Positions 27,938-37,244 of a stretch of 64,000 bases of DNA are shown piece after piece. A program made the position numbers and the translations under genes. The stretch is taken from positions 1-64,000 of the forward strand of contig JALOAC010000003.1 in assembly GCA_023228985.1 (NCBI GenBank), given 5' to 3'. How positions within the stretch are numbered: the first letter of the stretch is position 1; each line of letters starts with the position of its first letter. Origin of the DNA: Thiopseudomonas sp. GTDB taxonomy: Bacteria > Pseudomonadota > Gammaproteobacteria > Pseudomonadales > Pseudomonadaceae. The notes below the pieces were generated by a model. That model searched no databases and had not been told where the DNA came from. It was given only the letters and a program-made list of their open reading frames with translations.

Positions 27938-28576
27938 ATGAATGCACAAAAACGTTTCGAGATTTTTAGCCGCCTACGTGAAGATAACCCCAACCCAGAA
28001 ACCGAGCTCAACTACTCATCTACTTTTGAGTTACTCATAGCGGTCATCCTTTCCGCACAAGCCACCGATGTGGGCGTTAACAAAGCAACCGACAAATTAT
28101 TCCCAGTCGCTCGCACCCCAGAGGCCATGTACGCGCTGGGTGTCGAGGGGCTGAGCGAGTACATTAAAACCATTGGTCTGTACAACAGCAAAGCCAGAAA
28201 CGTGATTGAAACTTGCCGCTTGCTTATCGAGCGCCATAACAGTCAGGTGCCTGATACGCGCGAGGCGTTAGAAGCCCTGCCCGGTGTAGGCCGTAAAACA
28301 GCCAACGTGGTGCTTAACACAGCGTTTCGCCAGATAGCCATGGCAGTGGACACCCATATCTTCCGCGTGAGCAACCGCACAGGCATAGCGCCCGGTAAGA
28401 ATGTGCTTGAGGTGGAAAAGAAGCTGTTACGCTTTGTACCTAAGGAGTTTCTGCTTGATGCACACCACTGGCTGATCCTACATGGTCGCTATGTGTGCCG
28501 AGCACGCAAGCCGCGTTGCGGCAGTTGTCGCATCGAAGACTTGTGTGAATTTAAAGACAAAACCTCAGATGATTAA
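27938..28576 (+). CDS. nth: Endonuclease III
   Basis: A DNA N-glycosylase/AP lyase that removes oxidised pyrimidines. The helix-hairpin-helix LPGVGRKTANVVL carries the catalytic lysine, and MAVDTHIFRVSNR carries the catalytic aspartate. The C-terminal 4Fe-4S loop is complete (CRARKPRCGSCRIEDLC, spacing 6-2-5). At 212 aa it is the normal length. It is followed by a PA3496-type gene, as in Pseudomonas. Confidence 0.98.
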   Translation: MNAQKRFEIFSRLREDNPNPETELNYSSTFELLIAVILSAQATDVGVNKATDKLFPVARTPEAMYALGVEGLSEYIKTIGLYNSKARNVIETCRLLIERHNSQVPDTREALEALPGVGRKTANVVLNTAFRQIAMAVDTHIFRVSNRTGIAPGKNVLEVEKKLLRFVPKEFLLDAHHWLILHGRYVCRARKPRCGSCRIEDLCEFKDKTSDD

Positions 28577-28688
28577 TTTTGCTAATCGAAAACAATCAAT
28601 CCATTAATAAAATTTCATTCCCATCCTGTGCTTTTCGATATATAAGGTGCGCCATAAATTTTATGCATTAATGGCTGAGGAGGCTTGC

Positions 28689-28874
28689 ATGAGCAAAGAA
28701 GAGTTAGAGCTCGATGATGACTTTGTCGACGACGAAGAAGACAGTATTGATGATGCTGATACTGCTGTTGAAGAAAGCAAAAACACGCTCACTAAGCGCC
28801 GCATCATTGACAATCTCTTGGAAGAACGTCGTTTAAATAAAGAGTTGTCTGATTACGACTATGAGTTAGATTAA
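28689..28874 (+). CDS. PA3496-family small acidic protein
   Basis: A 61-aa protein with a strongly acidic first half (ELDDDFVDDEEDSIDD) and a basic-helical second half (KRRIIDNLLEERRLNKELSD). A GAGGAGG site precedes the ATG at 28689. The position right after nth matches the PA3496 family, named as putative envelope-integrity proteins in Pseudomonas genomes. No export signal or catalytic motif is seen. Its molecular role is not known to me. Confidence 0.82.
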   Translation: MSKEELELDDDFVDDEEDSIDDADTAVEESKNTLTKRRIIDNLLEERRLNKELSDYDYELD

Positions 28875-28904
28875 CAGCAGGGTTAAGCACCCTGCTTTGA
28901 CGTG

Positions 28905-29273
28905 CTATCCGCCAGTACGTTTTGCTTGATAGCCTTGCTGCGTAAGCCATGCAAGCACAGGCTCAGTTTGATCACCTTGGATCTCTATGTGCGCGTCTTT
29001 GACTGCGCCACCTACGCCGCAGCGTTTTTTCAGCTCGACACAGATAGCTTTAAGCTGAGCAGCAGTGACCGGCAAGCCGGTCACCACGGTAACTGTTTTA
29101 CCGCCACGCCCTTTACTCTCACGCCGGACGCGAACCTTACCATCACCTAGAACCTCATCCTGCTGCGCACAAATGCATTCTGCTTGCGGCTTTGCGCAGC
29201 CATCACAATGCCTACCTGCATCGGTGCTATACACTAAAGAGCCTAATGCGGCTAAAGAAGATAATTTTTTCAT
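28905..29273 (-). CDS. yciH: SUI1/YciH-family translation factor
   Basis: A 122-aa protein. Residues about 45-122 form an eIF1/SUI1 domain (GRGGKTVTVVTGLP, LKAICVELKKRCGVGGAVKD, IEIQGDQ). The N-terminal part has a CDGCAKPQAECIC cysteine cluster that may bind zinc. It convergently meets the PA3496-type gene 30 bases away. Confidence 0.92.
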   Translation of the reverse strand: MKKLSSLAALGSLVYSTDAGRHCDGCAKPQAECICAQQDEVLGDGKVRVRRESKGRGGKTVTVVTGLPVTAAQLKAICVELKKRCGVGGAVKDAHIEIQGDQTEPVLAWLTQQGYQAKRTGG

Positions 29274-29305
29274 TATTAAGTTTTCTTAGACTAAACAAAG
29301 CATGA

Positions 29306-29761
29306 CTAGAGCCAGCGACGAACTTTCTTGCAGTAGTTGACGTACTCATCACCAAAATATTTTAGCAGCAGCTTTTCTTCATGCTGAATCACACCAAAAT
29401 TAAGCAGTAAAACCACTAAGGGTAAAAGGATCCACGCCCACAGCTGCGCCCAAAGCAAGGCAATACCAGCATAAATAATCAAAAAAGCCAGATAGATTGG
29501 GTTGCGGCTGAAACGAAAGGGGCCTTCCTGCAATAGCCGTTGCGGCTTGCCATAGGGACTGAGCGTAGTTTTACGCCAGAACATTAACCATGCGCTCCAG
29601 AGTAAAAGCACAGCACCCACATCAATAAAACCGCAGCCCGCATAAAAGCTCCACAAATCATTAGCTAGCGGCAGCGGCCACAGACTGTCTAGCAACCAAG
29701 CAATACCAATCACCAAGCCAAAAGACACAGGCGCTGGTAGCAAGAAAAAAGGTTTTTGCAT
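29306..29761 (-). CDS. Isoprenylcysteine methyltransferase-family membrane protein
   Basis: A 151-aa protein with about four hydrophobic segments. The C-terminal signature of the ICMT/PEMT superfamily is present: GPFRFSRNPIYLAF, then HEEKLLLKYFGDEYVNY and a terminal RRWL. These residues bind S-adenosylmethionine in the family. The bacterial substrate is unknown; lipid or small-molecule methylation is likely. Confidence 0.85.
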   Translation of the reverse strand: MQKPFFLLPAPVSFGLVIGIAWLLDSLWPLPLANDLWSFYAGCGFIDVGAVLLLWSAWLMFWRKTTLSPYGKPQRLLQEGPFRFSRNPIYLAFLIIYAGIALLWAQLWAWILLPLVVLLLNFGVIQHEEKLLLKYFGDEYVNYCKKVRRWL

Positions 29762-29818
29762 AGCGAGTACTACCTAACCAAACCAGTAACAGACCAGCAC
29801 TATATTAACCCATCAAAT

Positions 29819-29860
29819 AGAAAAAACCCCACTATCCGCGTTAACGAATACTGGGGTTTC
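29819..29860 (-). terminator. Terminator after the 57-aa gene
   Basis: AAACCCCA and TGGGGTTT form the outer stem, with a partly paired middle around TTAA. On the minus strand the hairpin is followed by a U tract. Confidence 0.8.
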
Positions 29861-29887
29861 TTAATTCTTGGCTACTAACTCAGTAAA

Positions 29888-30064
29888 CTATTTAGCGCTG
29901 GAGCGCTTAAAATAACTGATGTTTTGCTGACCGCTTTTGCCGCGTGGTATTTCTTGAATTTTACCACCTTTCTTTAAAAATGCTGCCGTTTGCGCACTTA
30001 GCAAATCACTACTGGTTGCAGCATCGGCTGCTTTTCTATTAGCAGCTGAGTTCTTTACTCTCAT
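29888..30064 (-). CDS. Small basic protein of unknown function
   Basis: A 58-aa lysine-rich product starting at 30064 with GGAGGAAG upstream. The second half reads FLKKGGKIQEIPRGKSG, a turn-rich motif seen at the ends of some small nucleic-acid-associated proteins. I do not recognise the family. It has its own terminator and lies between the ICMT-type gene and pyk. Expression as a single small-protein unit is likely from the strong ribosome site. Confidence 0.7.
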   Translation of the reverse strand: MRVKNSAANRKAADAATSSDLLSAQTAAFLKKGGKIQEIPRGKSGQQNISYFKRSSAK

Positions 30065-30184
30065 TATCACTTCCTCCTTAGAGTCGGCCACCGAGTATAG
30101 CAAAAAAAGCCATTTTCAGCAACCAAAACAACCAAATCGCATAACAGTCAGCTAGTAGACCGGCCTGTTATGCATTAGTACTCG

Positions 30185-31642
30185 TTACGACACAACAGGC
30201 TCAGCCGTCACCTGCAGCAGCTTCATATCGTTGGTACTACCAATATTATGATGCTTATCACCCTGCGTCAGAATGACCCAGTCGCCTTCTGCCACTAGAT
30301 TTAAATCAACCAGTTTACGCACCGCCATGTAGCAAACCTGATCTTCAGGGTATTCAGACGGATTAAAAGGCACCGTATAAACCCCGCGGAAAAGGCAAGT
30401 GCGTGCCTGCGCCATACGCGTTGGCGCAAAGGCATAAATCGGAATGGATGAGCGGATACGTGACATCACCAAAGGCGTGTAACCGCTTTCAGTCAGCGCC
30501 ACAATCGCTTTGACTCCGGGAAAGTGGTTGGCAATGTACATGCTCGCCAGTGCAATGCTCTCATCTTGGCGGGAGAACTCTAAACCTAGTCGATGCGATG
30601 AGCGGTGCATGGTGGGGCTTTTTTCTGCGCCCACGCAGATTCTCGCCATCGCCGTAACGGCTTCCACCGGATAATGCCCTGCTGCTGTTTCTGCCGACAA
30701 CATCACTGCGTCGGTGTAATCCAGTACCGCGTTAGCCACGTCCGACACTTCTGCACGGGTCGGCATGGGGTTATTAATCATGGACTCCATCATTTGCGTG
30801 GCCGTAATCACCGCAGTGTTTTGCCGGCGCGCTGCAGCAATAATTTTCTTCTGAATCGCTACTAGCTCAGCATCACCAATTTCTACCGCTAGGTCGCCAC
30901 GCGCCACCATGACTGCATCGCTGGCCTCGATAAGACCGCTAAGCACTTCGTCATTTTTAACGGCTTCAGCACGCTCAATCTTAGCCACCAGCCACGCCTG
31001 ACTGCCAGCCGCAACACAGAGCTCACGCGCAAGCTGCATATCAGCCATATCACGGGGAAATGAAACCGCCACGTAATCGAGCTTTAATTCAGCAGCCAAG
31101 AGGATATCTTGCTTGTCTTTTTCGGTTAATGCGGGCGCAGTTAAACCGCCGCCGCGACGGTTAACCCCTTTGTGGTCTGACAAAGGGCCGCCCTGCAAAA
31201 CAATACATTGCAGCTCGTCTTCGGTAACGGCTTCTACACGCATAACTACACGGCCATCATCAAGCAATAGTTCATCGCCAACGGTGCAATCTTTCACCAA
31301 ATCAGGATAATCCACCCCTACTCGCTCTTGATTACCCGCGTCTTTGGGATGGCTGATAGAGAAGACAAAAGGGTCCCCTGTGTTGAGCTCTACGCGCTGA
31401 TTAGCGAAACGCGCAATACGAATCTTCGGCCCCTGCAAATCGCCTAATATCGCCACATAGCGTTGATTTTTTCTCGCAATTTGGCGAATCAACTCCGTCA
31501 ATCGGCGATGCTCATCAGCCGTACCATGGGAAAAATTCAAGCGCGCCACATCCATGCCAGCCAGTATTAACTGCTCAAGTATTTCCGGGCTATTACTAGC
31601 AGGGCCGATAGTGGCAACAATTTTGGTACGACGCTGAAGCAT
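30185..31642 (-). CDS. pyk: Pyruvate kinase
   Basis: A glycolytic enzyme that converts phosphoenolpyruvate and ADP to pyruvate and ATP. The 485-aa protein begins RRTKIVATIGPAS. The active site motif MVARGDLAVEIG and the signature lysine region LVAKIERAEAV are present. TATQMMESMI and TRAEVSDVANAV follow, then the C-terminal regulatory domain. The length and the C-terminus fit the PykA type. GAGGAA precedes the ATG. Confidence 0.96.
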   Translation of the reverse strand: MLQRRTKIVATIGPASNSPEILEQLILAGMDVARLNFSHGTADEHRRLTELIRQIARKNQRYVAILGDLQGPKIRIARFANQRVELNTGDPFVFSISHPKDAGNQERVGVDYPDLVKDCTVGDELLLDDGRVVMRVEAVTEDELQCIVLQGGPLSDHKGVNRRGGGLTAPALTEKDKQDILLAAELKLDYVAVSFPRDMADMQLARELCVAAGSQAWLVAKIERAEAVKNDEVLSGLIEASDAVMVARGDLAVEIGDAELVAIQKKIIAAARRQNTAVITATQMMESMINNPMPTRAEVSDVANAVLDYTDAVMLSAETAAGHYPVEAVTAMARICVGAEKSPTMHRSSHRLGLEFSRQDESIALASMYIANHFPGVKAIVALTESGYTPLVMSRIRSSIPIYAFAPTRMAQARTCLFRGVYTVPFNPSEYPEDQVCYMAVRKLVDLNLVAEGDWVILTQGDKHHNIGSTNDMKLLQVTAEPVVS

Positions 31643-31697
31643 GGTGTGTTCCTCGGTTGTATTAACTTTTTATTTAAATGATAGAAAACGTGCAGCG

Positions 31698-32594
31698 CTA
31701 ACCACGGGGATGATGCTCTGCATGCAATTGCTGTAAACGTGCTTGCGCAACATGGGTATATATCTGCGTAGTCGACAAGTCGCTGTGCCCAAGCAGCATT
31801 TGCACGACACGCAAGTCCGCGCCGTGATTCAGTAAGTGCGTAGCGAAAGCATGTCTTAGGGTATGCGGTGACAATGGTTTACGGATACCCGCCGCTTGCG
31901 CGTGAATTTTTATTCGATGCCAAAAAGTTTGCCGCGTCATTTGCTGACCACGCTGACTGGGAAACACTACATCTGGGGTTTTGCCACCCAACAATATCGG
32001 ACGTGCTTGCTCCAGATACTCTTCGAGCCAATCTAACGCCTGCTCACCCATGGGCACTAGGCGTTCTTTGTTACCCTTACCGACCACCCGCACGACACCT
32101 TGGCGCAGGCTTACTTCATCTAAACTTAACCCTACCAGCTCACTAACGCGCAAGCCTGTTGCATAGAGCACTTCAAGCATGGTGCGGTCACGCATGCCTA
32201 AGGGTGTTTCAGTATCAGGCGCATCGAGCAAGGCATCAACCTCTGCTTCGCTCAGGCTACCGGGCAAAGAACGTCCCAGCTTGGGTAAATCGACCAGCAC
32301 ACTGGGATCTTCGCTAATCAGCCGCTGCTCCAGCAGGTACTGATAGAAACGCCTCAGGGTTGAGATAAAACGTGCTGTTGAGCGCGCTCTGTAGCCTTCT
32401 TGCAGACGCCAAGCAAGATACTCTAATACGTGGCTGCGTTGAACCTGTAGCAGAGCGAGTTCTTGCTCTGTTAACCACAAAACAAACTGGCGCAAATCAT
32501 TCGCATAGGCTGCCCGTGTGTTTTCGGACAAACCTTGCTGCAGCCAAAGTTGCTGCAAAAAATCGTCAATAAGCTGTTTATTTTGCTGCAACAT
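31698..32594 (-). CDS. xerD: Tyrosine recombinase XerD
   Basis: XerD works with XerC at dif to resolve chromosome dimers. The 298-aa protein has the SAM-like N-terminal domain. The catalytic residues are Arg in ATGLRVSELVG, Lys in VVGKGNKERLVP, His and Arg in HTLRHAFATHLL, His in LLGHSDLSTTQ and the nucleophile Tyr in IYTHV. Its position near rplS matches Pseudomonas chromosomes, which separates it from phage integrases. Confidence 0.95.
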   Translation of the reverse strand: MLQQNKQLIDDFLQQLWLQQGLSENTRAAYANDLRQFVLWLTEQELALLQVQRSHVLEYLAWRLQEGYRARSTARFISTLRRFYQYLLEQRLISEDPSVLVDLPKLGRSLPGSLSEAEVDALLDAPDTETPLGMRDRTMLEVLYATGLRVSELVGLSLDEVSLRQGVVRVVGKGNKERLVPMGEQALDWLEEYLEQARPILLGGKTPDVVFPSQRGQQMTRQTFWHRIKIHAQAAGIRKPLSPHTLRHAFATHLLNHGADLRVVQMLLGHSDLSTTQIYTHVAQARLQQLHAEHHPRG

Positions 32595-32618
32595 TAATTA
32601 CCTTTATTCAGCCTAAAA

Positions 32619-32650
32619 ACAAAAAAGCAGCCACTTGGGCTGCTTTCTTT
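32619..32650 (-). terminator. Terminator after rplS
   Basis: AGCAGCC-ACTTG-GGCTGCT is a perfect 7-bp stem, with an A run on the left that becomes the U tract for the minus strand. It ends the rpsP-rimM-trmD-rplS transcript. Confidence 0.9.
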
Positions 32651-32657
32651 TGCCTGC

Positions 32658-33011
32658 TTAGCGGCTAAGCTTCTCTTTAATACGAGCAGCTTTACCAGAC
32701 AGGTTGCGTAAGTAGTACAGCTTGGCTTTACGCACATCACCACGACGCTTAACGGTGATGCTGTCTACTAATGGGCTGTAGGTTTGGAAGGTACGTTCAA
32801 CACCTACACCGCTGGAAATTTTACGTACGGTAAAAGCACTGTTTAGGCCACGGTTGCGCTTACGAATAACTACGCCCTCGTATGCCTGAAGACGCTGACG
32901 ATCGCCTTCCTTAACTTTTACTTGAATGATTACTGTATCACCCGGCGCAAAGGCAGGGATTTCTTTGGTCATCTGTTCAGCTTCAATCTGCTGAATAATT
33001 GGGTTTGTCAT
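32658..33011 (-). CDS. rplS: 50S ribosomal protein L19
   Basis: A 117-aa L19 at the 30S-50S interface. The family blocks [40 protein letters not shown] and [13 protein letters not shown] are all present. It is the last gene of the conserved rpsP-rimM-trmD-rplS operon. Confidence 0.98.
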   Translation of the reverse strand: MTNPIIQQIEAEQMTKEIPAFAPGDTVIIQVKVKEGDRQRLQAYEGVVIRKRNRGLNSAFTVRKISSGVGVERTFQTYSPLVDSITVKRRGDVRKAKLYYLRNLSGKAARIKEKLSR

Positions 33012-33053
33012 TGTTTGCTCCTAAGGCAAATCTTAAGATTTACCATCGATACC

Positions 33054-33800
33054 TTATCTATCGTTCTGCTGGGCAAAGTATTCGTCCAACAGCGTTTGCT
33101 CTTCTCCAGAAAGCGAGCGGCTATCCAGAAGATCAGCGCGACGCTCTGCAGTTCGGCCTAAAGCCTGCTGCAATCGCCAGCGCCGGATATGTTCGTGGTT
33201 GCCGCTAAGCAGCACCTGTGGAACATCTGTACCCGCATACGTGACCGGTCGTGTGTAATGCGGGCAATCGAGTAGACCATCGCTAAATGAGTCTTCTATT
33301 GCGGAATCTGCATGGTTTAATGCACCAGGCAAAAGTCGCGTAATAGCATCAATCAGCACCATGGCCGGTAATTCACCACCGGATAACACATAGTCACCAA
33401 TTGACCATTCCTCATCAACGTGCGCCTCGATAAATCGCTCGTCAATGCCTTCGTAGCGTCCGGCAATCAGAATTAAAGCCTCTGCTTGCGCCAGTTCGCT
33501 CACCGCTGCTTGCTTTAAGGGCTGACCTTGAGGCGACATATAAATCACCTTAGCCGGCTTGCCCAGCGCTTGTTTGGCTGCTGCCAACGCACGCTCTAGC
33601 GGTTCAATCTTCATCACCATCCCAGGACCACCGCCGAAGGGTCGGTCATCCACAGTTTGGTGGCGGTCTTCAGTAAAGGTGCGTGGATTCCAGCAATCAA
33701 TGCTGACCAGCCCTTGCTCTACTGCTCGACGGGTAATGCCATGTTCGGTTATAGCGGCGAACATCTCGGGAAACAGACTAATAACAGCAACACTTAACAT
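33054..33800 (-). CDS. trmD: tRNA (guanine37-N1)-methyltransferase
   Basis: A SPOUT-class methyltransferase that makes m1G37, which prevents frameshifting. The 248-aa protein has [11 protein letters not shown], the knot motif [20 protein letters not shown] (catalytic aspartate) and [15 protein letters not shown]. It begins 9 bases after rimM. Confidence 0.98.
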   Translation of the reverse strand: MLSVAVISLFPEMFAAITEHGITRRAVEQGLVSIDCWNPRTFTEDRHQTVDDRPFGGGPGMVMKIEPLERALAAAKQALGKPAKVIYMSPQGQPLKQAAVSELAQAEALILIAGRYEGIDERFIEAHVDEEWSIGDYVLSGGELPAMVLIDAITRLLPGALNHADSAIEDSFSDGLLDCPHYTRPVTYAGTDVPQVLLSGNHEHIRRWRLQQALGRTAERRADLLDSRSLSGEEQTLLDEYFAQQNDR

Positions 33801-33809
33801 GATGCCCGA

Positions 33810-34331
33810 CTAAAAGTCCGCGTCCCATTCAACGCTAATGATGCCTTGCGCCAAATCAATGGCGATAACGCACTGATCAGTGTAAGGCAACAACCGCTCA
33901 CGACCGTCTAGGCTGCCAGCACAGGGCTTAACTACCAAGACGTCATTAGCACCGGTTTCGAGTAAGTGATCGACACGCCCCAGCAATTGCTGGTCCTGAG
34001 TAATCACTTGCAAACCTATGAGCTGATACCAGTAAAACTCGCCCTCTTCCAGCTCAGGAAAATCGCTGCGCGGCACACAAATCTCAAAGCCTGCATACGT
34101 CCGTGCAATTTCACGGTCATCTACGCCTTTAATTTTAGCCACTAGCCCTTTGCCTTGGAAGCGAGCACTCGCCAACTCAATTTGTTTGATTTCCCTTTCA
34201 CGACGCAACGTCCACTGGGGATAATCCAACAAGTTATCAACGGGTTCGGTAAACGAATGAATTTTTACTTCCCCGCGCACACCATGCACCGCGCCGATTT
34301 TACCTACTACGACTAAATCGTCAGTGTTCAT
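33810..34331 (-). CDS. rimM: Ribosome maturation factor RimM
   Basis: Helps assemble the 30S head by binding S19. It is 173 aa, with an N-terminal beta-barrel (VVGKIGAVHGVRGEVKIHSF) and a C-terminal PRC barrel beginning near EEGEFYWYQLIGLQV. It is the second gene of the rpsP operon. Confidence 0.97.
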   Translation of the reverse strand: MNTDDLVVVGKIGAVHGVRGEVKIHSFTEPVDNLLDYPQWTLRREREIKQIELASARFQGKGLVAKIKGVDDREIARTYAGFEICVPRSDFPELEEGEFYWYQLIGLQVITQDQQLLGRVDHLLETGANDVLVVKPCAGSLDGRERLLPYTDQCVIAIDLAQGIISVEWDADF

Positions 34332-34356
34332 GTGCGTTCTACTCTACAGGCTATAC

Positions 34357-34611
34357 TTAAGCAGTTGCTTGAGTAGCTGCTTCTTTCAACAACTGGGCAA
34401 CGCGCTCAGATGGCTGGGCACCTTGGCTGATCCAGTAGTTTGCGCGCTCTTGGTCGACAGATAAACGAATTTCTGCGCCACGTGCAACTGGGTTGAAAAA
34501 ACCGATACGCTCAACAAAACGGCTATCACGAGCATTGCGGCTGTTAGCTACAGTCACGTGATAGAAAGGACGTTTTTTAGAGCCACCACGTGCTAGACGG
34601 ATAGTTACCAT
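34357..34611 (-). CDS. rpsP: 30S ribosomal protein S16
   Basis: An 84-aa S16 with the N-terminus [19 protein letters not shown] and the block [12 protein letters not shown]. It is the first gene of the four-gene operon. The promoter should lie in the 116 bases between it and ffh. Confidence 0.98.
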   Translation of the reverse strand: MVTIRLARGGSKKRPFYHVTVANSRNARDSRFVERIGFFNPVARGAEIRLSVDQERANYWISQGAQPSERVAQLLKEAATQATA

Positions 34612-34727
34612 TAAACTTTTTTCCTATATTTAAAATGAATAAAACTTTCGCAAATGCTCTATGCACGTACGAAAGGTCGCATATTCTAAGCTGTAACGCG
34701 GGTTTTGCAAAGGTTTATTTGCCGCCT

Positions 34728-36104
34728 TTAACGTTTAGGCAGGCCACCCATACCTGGCAGCATGCCACCAAGCCCGCGCATCATTTTGCCCATGCCTTTA
34801 CCCATGAACTTCTTCATCATCTTCTGCATTTGCTTATGCTGCTTGATCAAACGCCCCACATCCTGCACCTGGGTTCCGGAGCCCACGGCAATACGGCGGC
34901 GACGCGAACCACTGATAATGTCAGGGTTACGACGCTCTTGTGGTGTCATGGAATTAATGATGGACTCCATTTGTTTGAACTGCTTTTCGGCATTACCTTG
35001 CATTCCCTGCATTTGCGCTGGATTAATGCCGCCCATGTTGGGCATCTTTTCCAACAAACCGCCCATGCCGCCCATATTGTTCATTTGCTGCAGCTGATCA
35101 CGAAAGTCTTCAAGGTCAAATCCTTTGCCTTTTTTCAGCTTTTTAGTGAGTTTTTCAGCTTTTTCGCGATCAAGATTTTGCTCGGCTTGCTCAATTAAAC
35201 TGAGCACATCACCCATACCTAAAATGCGCGAAGCAATACGGTCTGGGTGGAAAGGTTCTAGAGCATCGGTCTTCTCACCCATACCTAAAAACTTAATTGG
35301 CTTGCCGGTAATAGCGCGCACTGACAAGGCAGCACCGCCTCGAGCATCACCATCAACTTTGGTTAGCACCACACCCGTTAGCGGCAAGGCATCATTAAAG
35401 GCTTTGGCGGTATTGGCGGCATCCTGACCAGTCATGGCATCAACCACAAACAGCGTTTCGATCGGATTAATCGCTGCATGCAAAGCGCTGATTTCCGCCA
35501 TCATTTCTTCATCGATGGCTAAACGGCCAGCGGTATCCACCAACACCACATCAATAAACTTAAGCTTGGCTTCTTTAATGGCGGCTTGAGCAATATCGAC
35601 TGGTTTCTGGCTGATATCTGAAGGGAAGAAGGTTGCTCCCACTTCAGCGGCAAGCGTTTCAAGCTGTTTAATCGCTGCTGGACGGTAAACGTCAGCAGAT
35701 ACCACCATGACGCTTTTCTTTTTGCGTTCCTGCAGATGCTTGGCGAGCTTGGCTACTGTGGTGGTTTTACCCGCACCCTGTAAACCAGCCATAAGCACCA
35801 CAGCGGGTGGCGTAGCGTTGAGGGACAGCTCTTCGTTGGCTGCACCCATCATGCTTTCTAATTCAGCTTGGACTATTTTTAAAAACGCCTGACCAGGAGA
35901 CAAGCTACGTGATACTTCAGCTCCTACCGCACGATCACGCACCGCATTAACAAAGTCTTTCACCACAGGTAATGCAACATCAGCTTCCAATAACGCCATG
36001 CGTACTTCACGCAGCGTGTCTTTAATGTTGTCTTCTGTTAATTTCGCTTTACCCGTGACATTGCGTAGTGTTTGCGAGAGACGTTCGCTAAGATTATCGA
36101 ACAT
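34728..36104 (-). CDS. ffh: Signal recognition particle protein Ffh
   Basis: The GTPase that binds signal sequences with 4.5S RNA. It is 458 aa, with an N domain and a G domain (P-loop GLQGAGKTTTVAKLA near 104-118, DTAGR, TKVDGDARGG). The methionine-rich M domain ends in a run such as MQKMMKKFMGKGMGKMM. Its position beside the rpsP operon is the usual Pseudomonas order. Confidence 0.98.
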   Translation of the reverse strand: MFDNLSERLSQTLRNVTGKAKLTEDNIKDTLREVRMALLEADVALPVVKDFVNAVRDRAVGAEVSRSLSPGQAFLKIVQAELESMMGAANEELSLNATPPAVVLMAGLQGAGKTTTVAKLAKHLQERKKKSVMVVSADVYRPAAIKQLETLAAEVGATFFPSDISQKPVDIAQAAIKEAKLKFIDVVLVDTAGRLAIDEEMMAEISALHAAINPIETLFVVDAMTGQDAANTAKAFNDALPLTGVVLTKVDGDARGGAALSVRAITGKPIKFLGMGEKTDALEPFHPDRIASRILGMGDVLSLIEQAEQNLDREKAEKLTKKLKKGKGFDLEDFRDQLQQMNNMGGMGGLLEKMPNMGGINPAQMQGMQGNAEKQFKQMESIINSMTPQERRNPDIISGSRRRRIAVGSGTQVQDVGRLIKQHKQMQKMMKKFMGKGMGKMMRGLGGMLPGMGGLPKR

Positions 36105-36203
36105 GTAAAATCCTCTAGATCATTGCCGCCCAAATGCGCCATAGTATAACCGAAACTTGGACGCGCTTTGCAGTCCATTACAGATTAGTTAGGTTTTAGC
36201 ACT

Positions 36204-36782
36204 ATGCGCCCACTTGTTTTAGCCTCCAGCTCGGTCTATCGCCGCGAGCTTTTGCAACGACTCCAATTACCCTTCACCTGCTGCAGCCCCAACATTGATG
36301 AGCGCCCACTCGCTGATGAAACTCCAGAAGTACTGGTACAACGCTTAGCGGTCGCCAAAGCACGCGCTTTGCGTGCACAGTTTTTACAACATTTAATTAT
36401 TGGTTCAGATCAGGTAGCCGTACTGGATGGGCAGATTTTAGGCAAGCCCGGTACTGCTGCTGCCGCCACCGCCCAACTGACTGCTGCTAGCGGACGTAGC
36501 GTGACTTTTTATACCGGCCTGTGCTTACTAGACAGCGCCAGCGGCACTATTCAAGTGGATTGCGTACCTTTCACGGTGCATTTCCGCACCCTCAGCCCAG
36601 AACAAATCAGCCGTTACATTGAGCGTGAACAGCCGCTGGACTGTGCCGGCAGTTTCAAGTCTGAGGATTTAGGTATTAGTTTGTTCCGCGCCACCGAAGG
36701 TGAGGATGCAACCAGCTTAATCGGCCTGCCGCTCATTCGTTTATGCGATATGCTCAGCCAGGCTGGAATAATAATTCCTTAG
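36204..36782 (+). CDS. Maf-family nucleotide pyrophosphatase, YceF-like
   Basis: A 192-aa Maf protein that hydrolyses modified or non-canonical nucleoside triphosphates; the YceF subgroup prefers 7-methyl-GTP. The N-terminal LASSSVYRRELLQRL phosphate loop is present, as are DERP (acidic site) and IIGSDQVAVLDG with the catalytic aspartate. AGSFKSEDLG and the C-terminal LIGLPLIRL also match YceF rather than the dTTP/UTP subgroup. Confidence 0.9.
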   Translation: MRPLVLASSSVYRRELLQRLQLPFTCCSPNIDERPLADETPEVLVQRLAVAKARALRAQFLQHLIIGSDQVAVLDGQILGKPGTAAAATAQLTAASGRSVTFYTGLCLLDSASGTIQVDCVPFTVHFRTLSPEQISRYIEREQPLDCAGSFKSEDLGISLFRATEGEDATSLIGLPLIRLCDMLSQAGIIIP

Positions 36783-36784
36783 CA

Positions 36785-37189
36785 CTACGGATTGTGCGTT
36801 CGCGCTGTAGGCAGTCGCCAGATGTATAGGCTCACCGCCGTAGCGGTACACAACATAGCTACCTTGGCCCAAATAAAGTCCACCCACAAACAGCCGGCGA
36901 TAATGCTTATCCATAGCAGCGTAATCGCCATGCGTTTGGCTTTAAGTGGCAGACCTTTGCCCGCTAAATAATCGGCAATCATGGGGCCAAAACGCGGGTG
37001 AGAGGTAATCCAACGGTAGAAGGATTCTGAGCTGCGGGCAAAACAAGCCGCCGCTAATAAAATAAACGGCGTGGTGGGTAATATAGGTAAGAAAATACCC
37101 AGCACACCCAAAGCTAAACTCAGGCAGCCAATTACAAATAGCGTATAGCGTAACAATGGGTTAGCAACCAGAAGCTTTTTAGGGGTCAT
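36785..37189 (-). CDS. DUF454 (YbaN-like) inner-membrane protein
   Basis: A 134-aa protein with two or three transmembrane helices. The family motif ILPTTPFILLAAACFARSS is followed by the W-I-x-x-H-P-x-F-G motif (WITSHPRFGPMI). Function is not established for the family. It converges on the maf-like gene with a 2-base gap. Confidence 0.87.
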   Translation of the reverse strand: MTPKKLLVANPLLRYTLFVIGCLSLALGVLGIFLPILPTTPFILLAAACFARSSESFYRWITSHPRFGPMIADYLAGKGLPLKAKRMAITLLWISIIAGCLWVDFIWAKVAMLCTATAVSLYIWRLPTARTHNP

Positions 37190-37244
37190 GGCATTTTAAA
37201 GAGGGCAATAGTTTCTCACAGAAGCCGTCTCAGCAAGCACCTGC

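Noticed and set aside
31698..32594. Phage integrase marking a mobile island
   Set aside because: The protein and its neighbours fit housekeeping XerD; there is no attachment site or phage gene.
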